Shown here piece by piece: positions 45,322 through 55,684 of a DNA stretch of 64,000 bases (position 1 is the stretch's first letter; every line of letters starts with the position of its first letter). A model generated the notes under the pieces. It worked only from the letters and a program-made list of their open reading frames with translations. It made no database searches and was not told the origin of the DNA. Position numbers and translations under genes: made by a program. This stretch comes from Nitrospira sp. (GTDB lineage Bacteria; Nitrospirota; Nitrospiria; Nitrospirales; Nitrospiraceae): positions 62,001 through 126,000 of the forward strand of contig JACOEK010000001.1 in assembly GCA_024998595.1 (NCBI GenBank), written 5' to 3'.

Positions 45322-46464
45322 TCAGGGAAGGTCGATAGAATCCTGGCTGGAACGTTTGGCGGCCTGTAAGCGACAGAGTGTGCGAATGTCTTCCCAGTCT
45401 TCTCCGGGGAGCAGCTGGCGCGCGTCAGTCAGCGGTGTGCCGGCACGTGCGGTGAGCGTGGCGAGCCGCTGATCCATGTTCGGATGGGTGGAGAGAAAAT
45501 CAGGCGGTCCGACATGGTCCTGCTCGGCCTTCTGCAAGGTTTCGTAAAAGGCAATCATAGGGGCAGGATCGAGATGGGCGGCCTGCATCATGCGAAGGCC
45601 TTCGATATCCGCCTCCTCCTCGTGGATGCGACTATAGTGTAAAGATCCCATCGTCTGTGCACCTTGCAGCCCCCAGGCCAGTCCACCGGAGAGGTCTCCC
45701 GACACGGCGGTCAGCAGCAGCGTGCCGGCCGTCTGCTCCAGAATGGCTCTGGTGCTATGGCGTTGATAGACATGCTGGAGTTCATGCGCCAGCACTCCGG
45801 CGAGTTGCTCAGGATTGGTGGTCTGTTCCAGCAGCCCGCGAAGAACCACCACCTGGCCTCCGGGAGCGGCAAAGGCATTCATGGCGGGGTTGTCGACCAC
45901 TGAGAGCGTCACCCGGTAAGGAGAGGCCGGCTGAGTGGCTGCCAACGTTTGCACGACCTGGTCGATCTTCCGAAGTCGTTCCGGGTCCCGGCATTGCTGC
46001 GTCTCTGGGGCCAGATGTTCAACGATCTGCCGGCCAAGCGATTCCTCCCAGAGGGTCGGCACGAACGGCGTGGCCGCGGAGGCGAGACCCGGAATTCCCC
46101 AGCGGTAAAAGCCGATGAGCATGAGCACAATCCCCAGTCCCGCGCCCAGCGTCCAGGCCAGGCGCGCATTGCGCCATGAAGGATTGTGAAAATGTTGTGC
46201 AAGGGCGGGTGCCGCCGCATGGATGTCAGTCAGCAATGCGCGGCTGGCGACAACCACGGCCTCTGCCGGTTCAGGCCCGAACTCCAAGCGGACTGGCTCA
46301 CCGCGATATGTCCCTTGGGTTTGACGAATCTGGCCATACGGCCATTGCTTGCTGCTGCCGTCGGGCATGGCGATCTGCAAGGCGGCGGGGCTTATGGTGA
46401 GGGTAACGCGGTGTCGCGTGGCCGTGCGGCCGTCGAGGTAGTGCGCGGTTCGGTCGGTCGACAT
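45322..46464 (-). CDS. M48-family zinc metallopeptidase with N-terminal beta domain
   Basis: 380 residues. Residues 1-95 form a small domain with short beta strands (VTLTISPAALQIAMPDGS, then WPYGQIRQTQG). A membrane helix at about 101-122 separates it from the peptidase domain. The zinc site is H227-E228-x-x-H231 (LAHELQHVYQRH) with the third ligand in HEEEADIEGLR (281-290). M48 peptidases of this kind (BepA, LoiP) act on outer-membrane proteins. It is the last gene of the zinc-ribbon cassette, two bases after the DUF898 gene. Confidence 0.9.
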   Translation of the reverse strand: MSTDRTAHYLDGRTATRHRVTLTISPAALQIAMPDGSSKQWPYGQIRQTQGTYRGEPVRLEFGPEPAEAVVVASRALLTDIHAAAPALAQHFHNPSWRNARLAWTLGAGLGIVLMLIGFYRWGIPGLASAATPFVPTLWEESLGRQIVEHLAPETQQCRDPERLRKIDQVVQTLAATQPASPYRVTLSVVDNPAMNAFAAPGGQVVVLRGLLEQTTNPEQLAGVLAHELQHVYQRHSTRAILEQTAGTLLLTAVSGDLSGGLAWGLQGAQTMGSLHYSRIHEEEADIEGLRMMQAAHLDPAPMIAFYETLQKAEQDHVGPPDFLSTHPNMDQRLATLTARAGTPLTDARQLLPGEDWEDIRTLCRLQAAKRSSQDSIDLP

Positions 46465-46466
46465 GA

Positions 46467-47744
46467 TTACGAATCCATGTCGAAGCCGGTGTCGAGGAGG
46501 TTCGACAGCCCTTCGCCGGTGACCGACGCGTCGGTGGTGTCTTGCAGCACGCGATCGAGATCAACTGGTCCTTGCAACGACAGCGTGCCGATAAAAAAAC
46601 GGGCATTGCGTACCGTGACCCAGGGCCAGGCCCATCCCAATGTCGTCACGAGGAGCCCGAGATTGCCCAGGTACAGGGTGAACAGTCGTTGCCAGGTGAT
46701 GTCGGAGGAGAACCGGGCTTCCCCGAAGGACGTGTGATTCCAGAAGTATCGCTGTTTTTGTCCCAGGAGCCAGATCCACAAGGGGCCGAGCACAAAGGGC
46801 ATCAACAGCAACGTCAGTCCTGCATTCGCCAATTGTAATGCGAGGGCGAGCCCGCACAGGCCCAGGACGGCATAGGTGGCAAACAGGGTCACTACGAAGG
46901 GGATCATCACCCCGGATCCGTGGCCGGTAAAACGGAATCGCTGGTTGCCGAAATAGGTGTGGGAGTGGAGAAACGCCTGCCGCTGGGTTTGAAAATAGGG
47001 ATAGTAGGTGCCCAGTGTCAGGACCGTGAACAACCATCCCCGAAAATACAGTTTCAAGAAATCCGCGGTGCGTCCTCGAAATGAGAAACGGATGCCCCGC
47101 CACGAGGTGCGGGTGCATCGATACCGGCGCGCGTTCACGATCGCGACGGGGACGTAGAGGAACAGCACCAGGCCGGCCAGCGCTTGCGACAATCCATCGA
47201 TCCACGAGGGAAGGTCCAGAAACGTGTGCGCGGCGGTCAGGAAAAAATAGGGGATGCCGAATATCAACATGGCCTTCAGAAACCCCTGATAGAGTTCCTT
47301 TCCGGTGCCGTGATACACGAACCGGTCGCCTGCGAAAGACGTTTGGCTGAACAGGTACCGGCGGATCTTGGCCTTGGCCCAGAAGTGATACCCGCCCAAA
47401 GTCGCCAGCGTGAGGCAGACGTTCACGACATGCATGCCTAACAGGGTCCCGCCCATTCCATGAAAGGACGCGCGTATGGACGGGGGCATGGACGCCGTCG
47501 CGTCGGGTGTGGATGAGGGATCGGGAACGGAGGACAGCCTGTCCTGCTGGTTCGGCCAGTCTTGCCCGGGGTCTGCTGGTACCGTCTCCACCACCGCGAA
47601 CCGTGCGCCGCATGTCGGGCAGCTGCTGCGAGACGCGGGCGACAATCGCTCCAGGGCGTGGACTCGATAGTGGCTGAGGCAACGGTGACAGGTGACCCGC
47701 GCGGCGCTCGTCTCGTCATGCTGCGCCGCAGTGGTCATGATCAA
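46467..47744 (-). CDS. DUF898 (YjgN-like) membrane protein with N-terminal zinc ribbon
   Basis: 425 residues. Zinc ribbon with C19, C22, C42 and C45. After a Pro/Ser linker (50-90) come DUF898 units, each with aromatic motifs and membrane helices: GGYHFWAKAKIRRYLFSQ, LGTYYPYFQTQRQAFL and LGQKQRYFWNHTSFG precede a hydrophobic segment or follow it, giving about 8 membrane helices. Function is unknown in any organism I can name; an acyl-transfer or lipid role has not been shown. ATGA overlap with the ankyrin gene upstream and a 2-bp gap to the M48 gene downstream. Confidence 0.87.
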   Translation of the reverse strand: MIMTTAAQHDETSAARVTCHRCLSHYRVHALERLSPASRSSCPTCGARFAVVETVPADPGQDWPNQQDRLSSVPDPSSTPDATASMPPSIRASFHGMGGTLLGMHVVNVCLTLATLGGYHFWAKAKIRRYLFSQTSFAGDRFVYHGTGKELYQGFLKAMLIFGIPYFFLTAAHTFLDLPSWIDGLSQALAGLVLFLYVPVAIVNARRYRCTRTSWRGIRFSFRGRTADFLKLYFRGWLFTVLTLGTYYPYFQTQRQAFLHSHTYFGNQRFRFTGHGSGVMIPFVVTLFATYAVLGLCGLALALQLANAGLTLLLMPFVLGPLWIWLLGQKQRYFWNHTSFGEARFSSDITWQRLFTLYLGNLGLLVTTLGWAWPWVTVRNARFFIGTLSLQGPVDLDRVLQDTTDASVTGEGLSNLLDTGFDMDS

Positions 47745-49051
47745 CAGGCGGCCTGATGGCCCAAGGTACAGGCTTGTTGCAGCCCTTGCAGGAACCCTGC
47801 GCTATCGCCTTTTCCCCGCTTGACGATGGCGCGTTCGAAATAGGCTCGACCATGTTGTGGTTGGTGTATGAGGAACTGGTCCCAGAGGTTCAGGGCCTGG
47901 TCCCACTGCCCGCGCATGGTGTATACGGACGCGGCGGCGCTATACGCATTGATGTAGGTCGGATTCAGGCGGATGGTGGCGTGAAAGGCGATGAGCGCCT
48001 CGTCAGGCGAGTCCTTGTGGAGCAAGGCGGTTCCGCGTCCGTAATAGGATTCGTAGTCGTCGGGGTCGAGGTTCAGCGCCTCAGCATAGGCGAAGAGCGC
48101 GTTGTCGCTCTGGCCGTTTTTTTGGAATGCGATCCCCTGCGCGCGTCGGGCCTTGGCTTCAGAAAACTCTCTGCCTCCATGTTCGCGCAGCAGAGCGACC
48201 AGTTCTTGATCCTCGTCATGTTGAGCGATCTCCAGCGGGGTATCGCCGTGACTCTTCTGATTCACCGGAATGCCCCCTTCAAGAAGTCTCTGCGCGGCGG
48301 CCAGGTGCCCTCGCCGGACGGCCCGATGCAGCGCCGAATCACCAGAGATGGAGGTCGCTCTGATGTCGGCCCCGTTGATAAGGAGCGCCTCAATGGTGTC
48401 GGCATGGCCCTGCTCAGCTGCGACCAGTAGCGGCGTATAGCCCTGTTTCCCCTTCGCATTGGGGTTTGCTCCGTGTTGTACCAGCAGTGGCACCAGAGCG
48501 GTGTGCCCTCGCTTGGCGGCTTCAAGGAGCGCTGTCCGCCCCTGGCCGTTGCGTTGGTCCACCACCTGTCCGTCCGCCAGGAGAGAGGCCGCAGCGGAAA
48601 GGTCTCCCCGCGCCGCCGCAAAATGGAGCGGCGTCCATCCATTGGCTTTCAAAATGAATGGCGAGAGCACCAAGCCATCGATATCGTAAGGATCATGGGT
48701 GGTTTTGATTTGTCCGAGCATCCAGTAGGTCATTCCCGACAACAACACATAATTCAACACACAGGCCAGGACAGCCACGGCGATTCCTGTGAGCCGGCGC
48801 GAGAGATCGATCGGAGGATCGCATGCCGACGATCGGTTGATTATGTCTTCATCGGTTGTCCGCGCCCCCGGGTTGAGGACTAGGAGGTTGGCATGGCAGG
48901 AAGGGCAGGCACATTGGTGCAACGGAAGCCCGGCCACGGGTGCGCAGGAGGTGATCGCCTGGCAGAAGGGACAAACTGCGGTTTGTGCAGCGTTCGCCGG
49001 TGTCAGCGGAGGGGATGCAGATATGGCCGCGCCTGGGTGAACGGTAGTCAT
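47741..49051 (-). CDS. Membrane protein with zinc ribbon, ankyrin and TPR repeats
   Basis: 436 residues. Zinc ribbon with C27, C30, C49 and C52 (CPFC ... CACPSC), one membrane helix at about 98-118 (IAVAVLACVLNYVLLSG), then ankyrin repeats from about 140 to 285 (GWTPLHFAAARGDLSAAASLL, GRTALLEAAKRGHTALVPLLV, GYTPLLVAAEQGHADTIEALL and others) and TPR-type repeats to the end (ALFAYAEALNLDPDDYESYYGRG). First gene of the three-gene cassette. Likely a membrane-tethered scaffold; which side of the membrane the repeats face is unclear. Confidence 0.85.
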   Translation of the reverse strand: MTTVHPGAAISASPPLTPANAAQTAVCPFCQAITSCAPVAGLPLHQCACPSCHANLLVLNPGARTTDEDIINRSSACDPPIDLSRRLTGIAVAVLACVLNYVLLSGMTYWMLGQIKTTHDPYDIDGLVLSPFILKANGWTPLHFAAARGDLSAAASLLADGQVVDQRNGQGRTALLEAAKRGHTALVPLLVQHGANPNAKGKQGYTPLLVAAEQGHADTIEALLINGADIRATSISGDSALHRAVRRGHLAAAQRLLEGGIPVNQKSHGDTPLEIAQHDEDQELVALLREHGGREFSEAKARRAQGIAFQKNGQSDNALFAYAEALNLDPDDYESYYGRGTALLHKDSPDEALIAFHATIRLNPTYINAYSAAASVYTMRGQWDQALNLWDQFLIHQPQHGRAYFERAIVKRGKGDSAGFLQGLQQACTLGHQAAC

Positions 49052-49227
49052 GGTGCCTTACGACCCTTCGCCCGGGCGCGTGCTGGACGGTAGCGTAAAT
49101 GGGTGGATCGGTGATTACTGAAAAGAATAGCGCAAAACGGTAGGAGCGCAACCGCAGGGGTGGTGTGGGGCAGGCCGTTGCCAGGGGCTGACCGGGATCT
49201 CAGGGAGAGGGCTCGGGAACCGATGCG

Positions 49228-50883
49228 TTATGCGGGAGGGAAACGCGTAATGGTGACGGGGGCATAGGTGAGGTGCGGGCCGTCGGGCCGGCGGGAGCAT
49301 AACGAATGGCGAAGCCATGCCGTGTCGTTTCGCGTCGGGAAGTCGGCCCGGTAGTGAGCCCCGCGGCTTTCTTCTCGTCCCAATGCGCCGATGACGATGG
49401 TCTCTGCGATCTCCAGCAGGCACTGCAATTCCAGCGCTTGAATCAGGTCCGTGTTGAAAATGTGTCCCTTGTCTTGCACGCACATGTGCTGCGCGCGAAG
49501 TTTCAAGGCTTGAATGGCGCCGAGCGCCTCCTGGATGGAGTGTTTCGTGCGAAAGATCCCCAGGTTCAGGCTCATGGTTTTGCCAAGATCGTCCCGTATC
49601 TGCCAAGCCCGTTCCGGACCGGGGTTGCTCAGCAGGGCATCGATGCGCTGTTGTTCGCTTTGTAGGATGGCGTCGGATACCGACGGCAGCTGATACGCGC
49701 GGATCGCCTCAGCGGCCTTTGTGCCCGTTCGGCGTCCAAAGACGATGGTTTCCAGCAAGGAGTTTCCTCCCAGGCGGTTGGCGCCATGCACACTGACGCA
49801 GGCGCATTCGCCGGCGGCGAAGAGTCCCGGAAGATCGGTTTCTCCCCAGGCATTCGTTCGGACGCCGCCCATCTGGTAATGTGCGCCGGGGCGTATGGGA
49901 ATGGGTGTTTCGATCGGATCGAGACCCGCGAATTCCATCGCCAGCTCTCGAATTTGCGGCAGGCGCTCCAGAATTTTGACGCGGCCCAGATGTCGGAGGT
50001 CGAGCAGGACGCAGCCATCGACGCCTCGCCCCTCTTGAATTTCCTGCCCGATGGCGAGGGATACGGTGGAGCGGGTTGCCAGTTCCATTTGTTCCGGCGC
50101 GTAGCGTTTCAAGAACCGCTCGCCGAGGGTGTTCAGGAGATACCCACCCTCTCCGCGTGCGCCTTCCGTGATCAGGATGCCGGTGTCCTTTAATGTGGTC
50201 GGATGAAACTGGACGAATTCCATGTCCTGCAGGGGAATGCCTGCGCGATACGCCAGGGCCATCCCGTCTCCGGTATTGATCACGGCGTTGGTACTGGTGG
50301 AAAAGATGCGTCCACTTCCGCCGGTGGCCAGAATCACCGCTTTCGCGCGCAGGGTCTGCAATCCGCCATGGATCAGGTCCCAGGCGACTACACCGCAACA
50401 GCGTCCCTGTTCGACCAGCAATGCCGTGACATACCATTCCTCATAGACTTTGCAACGGCGTTTCATCAGTTGTTCGTACATGGCGTGCAACAGGGCATGG
50501 CCGGTACGGTCGGCGGCGTAGCAGGTGCGGGGAAAGCCGGCTCCTCCGAACGGTCGTTGCGCGATACGTCCTTCCGGGGTGCGGCTGAAAATCACGCCCA
50601 TACGTTCCAGCTCTAGAATATCTTGCGGGGCTTCCCTGCACATGGCCTCGATGGCGTCTTGGTCACCGAGATAGAGTCCTCCCTTGGCCGTGTCATACGC
50701 ATGGGCTTCCCAGGAGTCTTCTGCGCCGATGGCGGCGTTGATGCCTCCCTGGGCAGCGACGGAATGGCTGCGGACGGGATGCACCTTTGAGAGAAGCGCA
50801 ACATTAATGTCCGGCGGCACGGCAATCGCGGCCCGCATGCCGGCGAGTCCCGCACCGACAACCAGAATGTCATGGGTTATCAT
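49228..50883 (-). CDS. sdhA: Succinate dehydrogenase / fumarate reductase flavoprotein subunit
   Basis: 551 residues. FAD-binding VVGAGLAGMRAA, the covalent-FAD block RSHSVAAQGGINAA, substrate-site HPTTLKDTG and GARGEGGYLLN, catalytic-region RPGAHYQMGGVRTN and HGANRLGGNSLLE, and the C-terminal GREESRGAHYRADFP. These fit SDH/FRD rather than L-aspartate oxidase (which lacks the late REESRGAHYR form in this exact context, though the families overlap). No iron-sulfur or anchor subunit is in the window. It is divergent from gcvP, 202 bp apart. C-terminal tail is a little shorter than E. coli SdhA. Confidence 0.88.
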   Translation of the reverse strand: MITHDILVVGAGLAGMRAAIAVPPDINVALLSKVHPVRSHSVAAQGGINAAIGAEDSWEAHAYDTAKGGLYLGDQDAIEAMCREAPQDILELERMGVIFSRTPEGRIAQRPFGGAGFPRTCYAADRTGHALLHAMYEQLMKRRCKVYEEWYVTALLVEQGRCCGVVAWDLIHGGLQTLRAKAVILATGGSGRIFSTSTNAVINTGDGMALAYRAGIPLQDMEFVQFHPTTLKDTGILITEGARGEGGYLLNTLGERFLKRYAPEQMELATRSTVSLAIGQEIQEGRGVDGCVLLDLRHLGRVKILERLPQIRELAMEFAGLDPIETPIPIRPGAHYQMGGVRTNAWGETDLPGLFAAGECACVSVHGANRLGGNSLLETIVFGRRTGTKAAEAIRAYQLPSVSDAILQSEQQRIDALLSNPGPERAWQIRDDLGKTMSLNLGIFRTKHSIQEALGAIQALKLRAQHMCVQDKGHIFNTDLIQALELQCLLEIAETIVIGALGREESRGAHYRADFPTRNDTAWLRHSLCSRRPDGPHLTYAPVTITRFPPA

Positions 50884-51085
50884 GAGGTCTTTTGTCCCGA
50901 TACCGTTTCGTGGGCGATCGTTGCCCTGCGCATGGGGTTCGATCTCACTATTACGCTATGGAATTTGGGAAAACAAGCGAGGGGAGTTGCCCGCTGAATG
51001 CTTGGAAAACTCCGTCCTGCATGATAGGTTACTCACGCTGCCTCGAATGAACGAGTGCGTCACCTTATAGCAGGATTTCACCCTC

Positions 51086-53971
51086 ATGCCAGAACCTGAT
51101 TTTCTCGAACCGAACGATACGTTTGTGCCCCGCCATATCGGTCCGACCGAGTCTGAGATCCAGACGATGTTGGAAACATTGAACGTGCCTTCTCTAGAGT
51201 CACTCATCGAGGCGACGGTGCCTGCGGATATTCGGTTGCAGGGTTCCCTGGCGGTCCCGTCCCCGCGCGGCGAGCAGGAAGTCTTGGCGGAACTGCGCGG
51301 CTTGGCCGGGCAGAATCAGGTGTGGCGATCCTTGATCGGGATGGGGTACTACGACTGCATCACCCCACCGGTGATTCAGCGCAATATCCTCGAAGGGCCT
51401 GGATGGTACACCCAATACACTCCCTATCAGGCCGAAATCGCTCAAGGTCGCCTCGAGGCACTGGTCAATTTTCAGACCATGGTTGCGGATTTGACGGGGT
51501 TGCCCCTCGCGAACGCTTCTCTGCTGGATGAGGCCACGGCGGCGGCCGAAGCCATGACGATGTGCGCAGCGATTTCTCGCGCGGCCGGCCACGAACGGAA
51601 CAAATTTTTCGTCTCTGAAACCTGTCATCCACAAACGATTGCGGTCGTACAGACGCGCGCCGAACCGTTGGGGATCGTCCTGCATGTCGGCGCGATTCAG
51701 TCGCTGGATCTGTCCTCAGGCGAGTTCTTCGGGATGCTGCTCCAATATCCCTCGACAGACGGATACGTCGGTGATTACAGCGAGTTTATTACGCGGGCAC
51801 ATGCCGCTGGCGTTTACGTGGTTGTGGCGACCGATCTACTGGCCTTGACGCTGCTGCGTCCTCCGGGAGAGTTCGGCGCGGATGTCGCGGTCGGATCCAC
51901 TCAGCGGTTCGGTGTGCCATTGGGATTCGGCGGGCCGCATGCCGCGTTCATGGCCACCAAGGAGGAGTTTCGACGACAGATGCCGGGCCGGATCATCGGC
52001 GTGTCGAAAGATGCTACCGGGCGTCCGGCTTATCGACTGTCTCTGCAAACCAGAGAACAGCATATCCGCCGGGAGAAGGCCACGAGCAATATCTGCACGG
52101 CGCAAGTGTTGCTGGCGGTCATGGCGGGAATGTATGCCGTCTATCACGGTCCTGCCGGGTTGCGACGGATTGCGGAACGGATTCACGGTCTCACGATGGT
52201 GTTAGCCGAAGGATTGCGCCGGCACGGCTGCGCGGTCGGGTTGGAGCCTGTCTTCGATACACTGCGGGTGCCTCTCTCGCCGGCCCAATCGGAGACCATT
52301 GTGAACCGGGCGCGGCAACAGAAGATCAACCTCCGTCGCTACGACGATCATAGCCTGGGATTGTCGCTGGACGAGTGGAGCAATGTAGAGGAAGTGCGGC
52401 AGCTGCTGACACTCTTCGCCGGTCAGGAGATTTCCGCGGAAGAGCTCCGCACCATTTTCGAATCGGTCGACGGGCGTTATCCGGCGGGACTTGCGCGCAC
52501 CAGCCCCTATCTGACGCATCCGGTGTTTCACCGGTATCACGCCGAACATGAGTTGTTGCGGTATATCCACCGTCTGCAATCGCGAGACCTCTCGCTGGTG
52601 CATTCCATGATTCCCCTCGGTTCCTGCACCATGAAGCTGAATGCTACGGCGGAAATGTTGCCCGTGACCTGGCCGGAGTTCGGGCGGCTGCATCCGTTTG
52701 CTCCCGCCGATCAGGTGCAGGGATACCAGGCCCTGTTCCAGCAGCTTGAGTCGTGGCTGGCCGAACTGACCGGCTTTGCCGCTATCTCGTTGCAGCCCAA
52801 TGCCGGGTCACAGGGCGAATATGCCGGATTGATGGTGATCCGGGCCTATCACCGGCATCGCGGCGAGACGCAACGCGATGTGTGTTTGATTCCGGTCTCC
52901 GCGCATGGGACCAATCCGGCTAGCGCGTCGATGTGCGGCATGACGGTCGTCCCCGTTGCCTGCGATCAGCGCGGCAACGTCGATCTGGCGGATCTCGAGG
53001 CCAAAGCCACGCAGCATCGTAGCCGATTGGCGGCGCTCATGGTGACCTATCCCTCGACTCACGGCGTGTTCGAGGAAGGGATTCGCCGCATGTGCCAGAT
53101 AGTGCATACCCATGGCGGGCAAGTCTACATGGATGGCGCCAACATGAATGCGCAAGTCGGGCTCTGCCGGCCGGCTGATCTTGGCGCCGACGTCTGCCAT
53201 CTGAATCTTCATAAGACCTTTTGTATTCCCCACGGCGGCGGAGGGCCTGGAATGGGACCGATCGGGATCGCCCGTCATTTGATTCCGTTCATGCCGGGAC
53301 ATCCGGTCACCAAACTGGGTGGACCGCAATCGATCGGGCCGGTGTCGGCTGCTCCCTATGGCAGTCCCAGTATCCTCACGATTTCGTGGGTCTACATTGC
53401 GTTGATGGGACGCGAGGGGTTGACCAAAGCGACGCAGGTGGCCATTCTCAATGCCAACTACATGGCCAAACGACTGGAGAAGTACTATCCGGTCTTGTAT
53501 AGCGGAGCCCGAGGATTCGTGGCGCATGAGTTCATTTTGGATTTGCGCCCTCTCAAGGAGAGCAGCGGAGTGGAAGCGATGGATGTGGCCAAGCGCCTGA
53601 TGGATTATGGATTCCATGCGCCTACCGTGTCGTTTCCGGTGGCAGGCACCTTGATGATCGAGCCGACCGAGAGTGAAGTGAAAGGTGAGTTGGATCGGTT
53701 GTGCGAGGCGTTGATCGCGATCCGTGGCGAGATACAGGCCATCGCGGAAGGGCGGCAGCCGCGCGCGGGGAATGTGCTGAAGAATGCTCCTCACACGGCA
53801 TTGGCCGTGACCGCCGCCGAATGGACGAAGGCCTACTCCCGAGAAGAAGCGGCATTTCCTGCTGCATGGGTTCGCGAGAACAAATTTTGGCCGAGTGTGG
53901 GTCGGATCGATGAAGCCTATGGCGACCGCCACCTCTTTTGCACCTGTCCGCCGATGGATGCCGTCTCGTAG
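51086..53971 (+). CDS. gcvP: Glycine dehydrogenase (decarboxylating), P-protein
   Basis: 961 residues, the single-chain homodimer form in which both halves (gcvPA/gcvPB) are fused. N-terminal landmarks [14 protein letters not shown] and [12 protein letters not shown]; the PLP-binding lysine is K710 in [20 protein letters not shown]. It decarboxylates glycine and transfers the aminomethyl group to lipoylated GcvH. GcvT is 5 kb away on the other strand and gcvH is not here. The upstream 200 bp show no glycine riboswitch by eye. It overlaps the following small exported-protein gene. Confidence 0.97.
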   Translation: MPEPDFLEPNDTFVPRHIGPTESEIQTMLETLNVPSLESLIEATVPADIRLQGSLAVPSPRGEQEVLAELRGLAGQNQVWRSLIGMGYYDCITPPVIQRNILEGPGWYTQYTPYQAEIAQGRLEALVNFQTMVADLTGLPLANASLLDEATAAAEAMTMCAAISRAAGHERNKFFVSETCHPQTIAVVQTRAEPLGIVLHVGAIQSLDLSSGEFFGMLLQYPSTDGYVGDYSEFITRAHAAGVYVVVATDLLALTLLRPPGEFGADVAVGSTQRFGVPLGFGGPHAAFMATKEEFRRQMPGRIIGVSKDATGRPAYRLSLQTREQHIRREKATSNICTAQVLLAVMAGMYAVYHGPAGLRRIAERIHGLTMVLAEGLRRHGCAVGLEPVFDTLRVPLSPAQSETIVNRARQQKINLRRYDDHSLGLSLDEWSNVEEVRQLLTLFAGQEISAEELRTIFESVDGRYPAGLARTSPYLTHPVFHRYHAEHELLRYIHRLQSRDLSLVHSMIPLGSCTMKLNATAEMLPVTWPEFGRLHPFAPADQVQGYQALFQQLESWLAELTGFAAISLQPNAGSQGEYAGLMVIRAYHRHRGETQRDVCLIPVSAHGTNPASASMCGMTVVPVACDQRGNVDLADLEAKATQHRSRLAALMVTYPSTHGVFEEGIRRMCQIVHTHGGQVYMDGANMNAQVGLCRPADLGADVCHLNLHKTFCIPHGGGGPGMGPIGIARHLIPFMPGHPVTKLGGPQSIGPVSAAPYGSPSILTISWVYIALMGREGLTKATQVAILNANYMAKRLEKYYPVLYSGARGFVAHEFILDLRPLKESSGVEAMDVAKRLMDYGFHAPTVSFPVAGTLMIEPTESEVKGELDRLCEALIAIRGEIQAIAEGRQPRAGNVLKNAPHTALAVTAAEWTKAYSREEAAFPAAWVRENKFWPSVGRIDEAYGDRHLFCTCPPMDAVS

Positions 53972-54614
53972 TCGTGTTCCGGGCGGCGATGTCCGGTGGA
54001 CCGTCGCGGGTCGTCTTCGGCAGGAAGCTGTCGTCCGTCAGCTCGCTGCGAGTTGTCTGCTGCTCAACATTTTCTTCGTCCTGCCCGTGGGGGCTTCTAC
54101 GGAATCCGCTGTTGTTGCGGAGACTCACGTCGAGGATCGTCCGCTCGACGCTGTATCGGGAACGACCTATCGCTCCGGGACAAGGCTCAGGATCACCGGC
54201 ACAGACTGGTCGTTCGTTGTTCCCGATGGTTGGCAGGGCAATCGCCCTGACGATGCAGAGATGCCGTTTCTCATACCTGAGGAAGGCAAGGAACTAGGGA
54301 TGATGTTCCCTCTTACCGGGGTAACACGAGACGGGCTGCGTGAACAACTCCGTGAGCCGCTGTCGTTGTTGCATGGCCTCTCGTTTATCCCGGCCGGCTC
54401 TCAAGCAGAGACCGAGGCATGGATCGCTCAATCGTACGAGGGAGAGGATCTGGCCGGCCGTGCGTTGGCGGTCATGGGAGCCGGCGATACGGCGGTGATT
54501 TATTTTCTCATGGGGCCGCCCCAAGAACTGCCCGTCTTCCACTCCGTACTGGAGCAACTCGGACAATCCACTCGTTTCAGCGAGGCTGGTTCGGGGCATG
54601 ACGCAGCGTTGTAA
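53958..54614 (+). CDS. Hypothetical exported protein
   Basis: 218 residues from the ATG at 53958, which overlaps the end of gcvP by 14 bp; a longer frame from 53895 is possible but would lie deeper inside gcvP. After a basic N-terminus there is a hydrophobic segment ([19 protein letters not shown]) that could be a signal peptide. The mature part ([22 protein letters not shown], then [14 protein letters not shown]) looks like a small compact beta domain, with no family I recognise. Overlap with gcvP suggests translational coupling. Confidence 0.65.
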   Translation: MPSRSRVPGGDVRWTVAGRLRQEAVVRQLAASCLLLNIFFVLPVGASTESAVVAETHVEDRPLDAVSGTTYRSGTRLRITGTDWSFVVPDGWQGNRPDDAEMPFLIPEEGKELGMMFPLTGVTRDGLREQLREPLSLLHGLSFIPAGSQAETEAWIAQSYEGEDLAGRALAVMGAGDTAVIYFLMGPPQELPVFHSVLEQLGQSTRFSEAGSGHDAAL

Positions 54615-54691
54615 CCGGCATTGATCCGTGCATGTGCCGGGGGCGAAGGTGAAGCAACGACGCATGTTCCTGCTGACCGTACCATTCAAGC

Positions 54692-55684
54692 ATGCAGAAG
54701 ATTTCTCCAACCAAAGTCATTATTGATACCGACCCCGGGGTCGATGACGCGCTGGCTCTTCTGCTGGCCCTGGCGTCGCCTGAGTTGGAAGTTGTGGGGA
54801 TCACTACTGTCTGCGGCAATGTGCCGGTTGGGCAGGGAACGAAGAATTTATTTCGTCTGTTGAATCTTCTCACCCCTCCGCCGGGATTGCTGGTGGGTCA
54901 GGGGGCCGCGCGGCCGTTAGAAGAAGATCTTGAGACGGCCCTCCACGTGCATGGGAGTGACGGGCTGGGTGAGCTCGACTCCCTGCTGACCGCAAATGGG
55001 GCGATGCGGTACCCCTCTGTCCGGCTGCCGCCTCTCCTTTCGACGGCGCAAGATGTGTGGAATGAATGTGTGCGGCGCTACCAGGATGACATTACGCTGA
55101 TTACCCTGGGTCCACTGACGAATGTAGCCGTCGCGCTGAAAGTGAATCCGTTGACCGTGCAGAAGTTTCGCTCGGTGATTGTGATGGGGGGCGCGATCGG
55201 CGTCCCCGGGAACGTCTCGCCGGTGGCCGAGTTCAATATGTATGTCGATCCGCATGCTGCCCATCGGGTGTTTCAAGCGGCGCTCCCGTTAACTCTGGTA
55301 CCGCTGGACGTGACCACCCGTGTCGGCGTGGCCCGAGATGTCCTCAAGACCTGGACGGCCTCATCGCGTGATCCACGCTGTCGTATCGTGGCGGATATGA
55401 CCGCCAAAGCGTTTGATTTTGCCGAACAGGTCGAAGGTCATGGGTTGCTGTACTTCCACGACCCGATGGCCGTCCTCGCGGCCATTGAGTCGTCGTTGAT
55501 GAAAACCGAGCCGTTGCATGTCGACGTGGAAGTGGTCGGGCGAGTGTCGCGCGGCGCTACCGTTGCAGACCGGCGCCATCGTAGGCCGGAGGAAAAAGCG
55601 AGTCCGAACATGCACGTGGCGGTGGATGTCGATGCCGAGCGGGCGTTGAGCGTGATCCGCACTCGATTGTGCCCATGGTCGTAG
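54692..55684 (+). CDS. Inosine/uridine-preferring nucleoside hydrolase
   Basis: 330 residues. The calcium-binding DTDPGVDDA motif opens the protein (12-20); VMGGAIGVPGNVSPVAEFNMYVDPHAA and YFHDPMAVLAAIE complete the metal and ribose site of the family. It hydrolyses the N-glycosidic bond of ribonucleosides to base and ribose. The next gene overlaps by 10-16 bp and is a ribokinase, so the pair forms a salvage route: nucleoside to ribose to ribose-5-phosphate. Confidence 0.93.
   Translation: MQKISPTKVIIDTDPGVDDALALLLALASPELEVVGITTVCGNVPVGQGTKNLFRLLNLLTPPPGLLVGQGAARPLEEDLETALHVHGSDGLGELDSLLTANGAMRYPSVRLPPLLSTAQDVWNECVRRYQDDITLITLGPLTNVAVALKVNPLTVQKFRSVIVMGGAIGVPGNVSPVAEFNMYVDPHAAHRVFQAALPLTLVPLDVTTRVGVARDVLKTWTASSRDPRCRIVADMTAKAFDFAEQVEGHGLLYFHDPMAVLAAIESSLMKTEPLHVDVEVVGRVSRGATVADRRHRRPEEKASPNMHVAVDVDAERALSVIRTRLCPWS

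Noticed and set aside
46561-47682. Long minus-strand open frame inside the DUF898 gene
   Set aside because: Arg/Pro/His-rich composition and no family features; it is a shifted-frame shadow of the DUF898 gene.
50884-51085. Glycine riboswitch upstream of gcvP
   Set aside because: The 200-bp leader lacks the conserved GGAGAG and tandem aptamer features of that riboswitch by eye.
52808-53932. Minus-strand 374-codon frame inside gcvP
   Set aside because: Antisense shadow; gcvP is unambiguous and the frame has no start signal.
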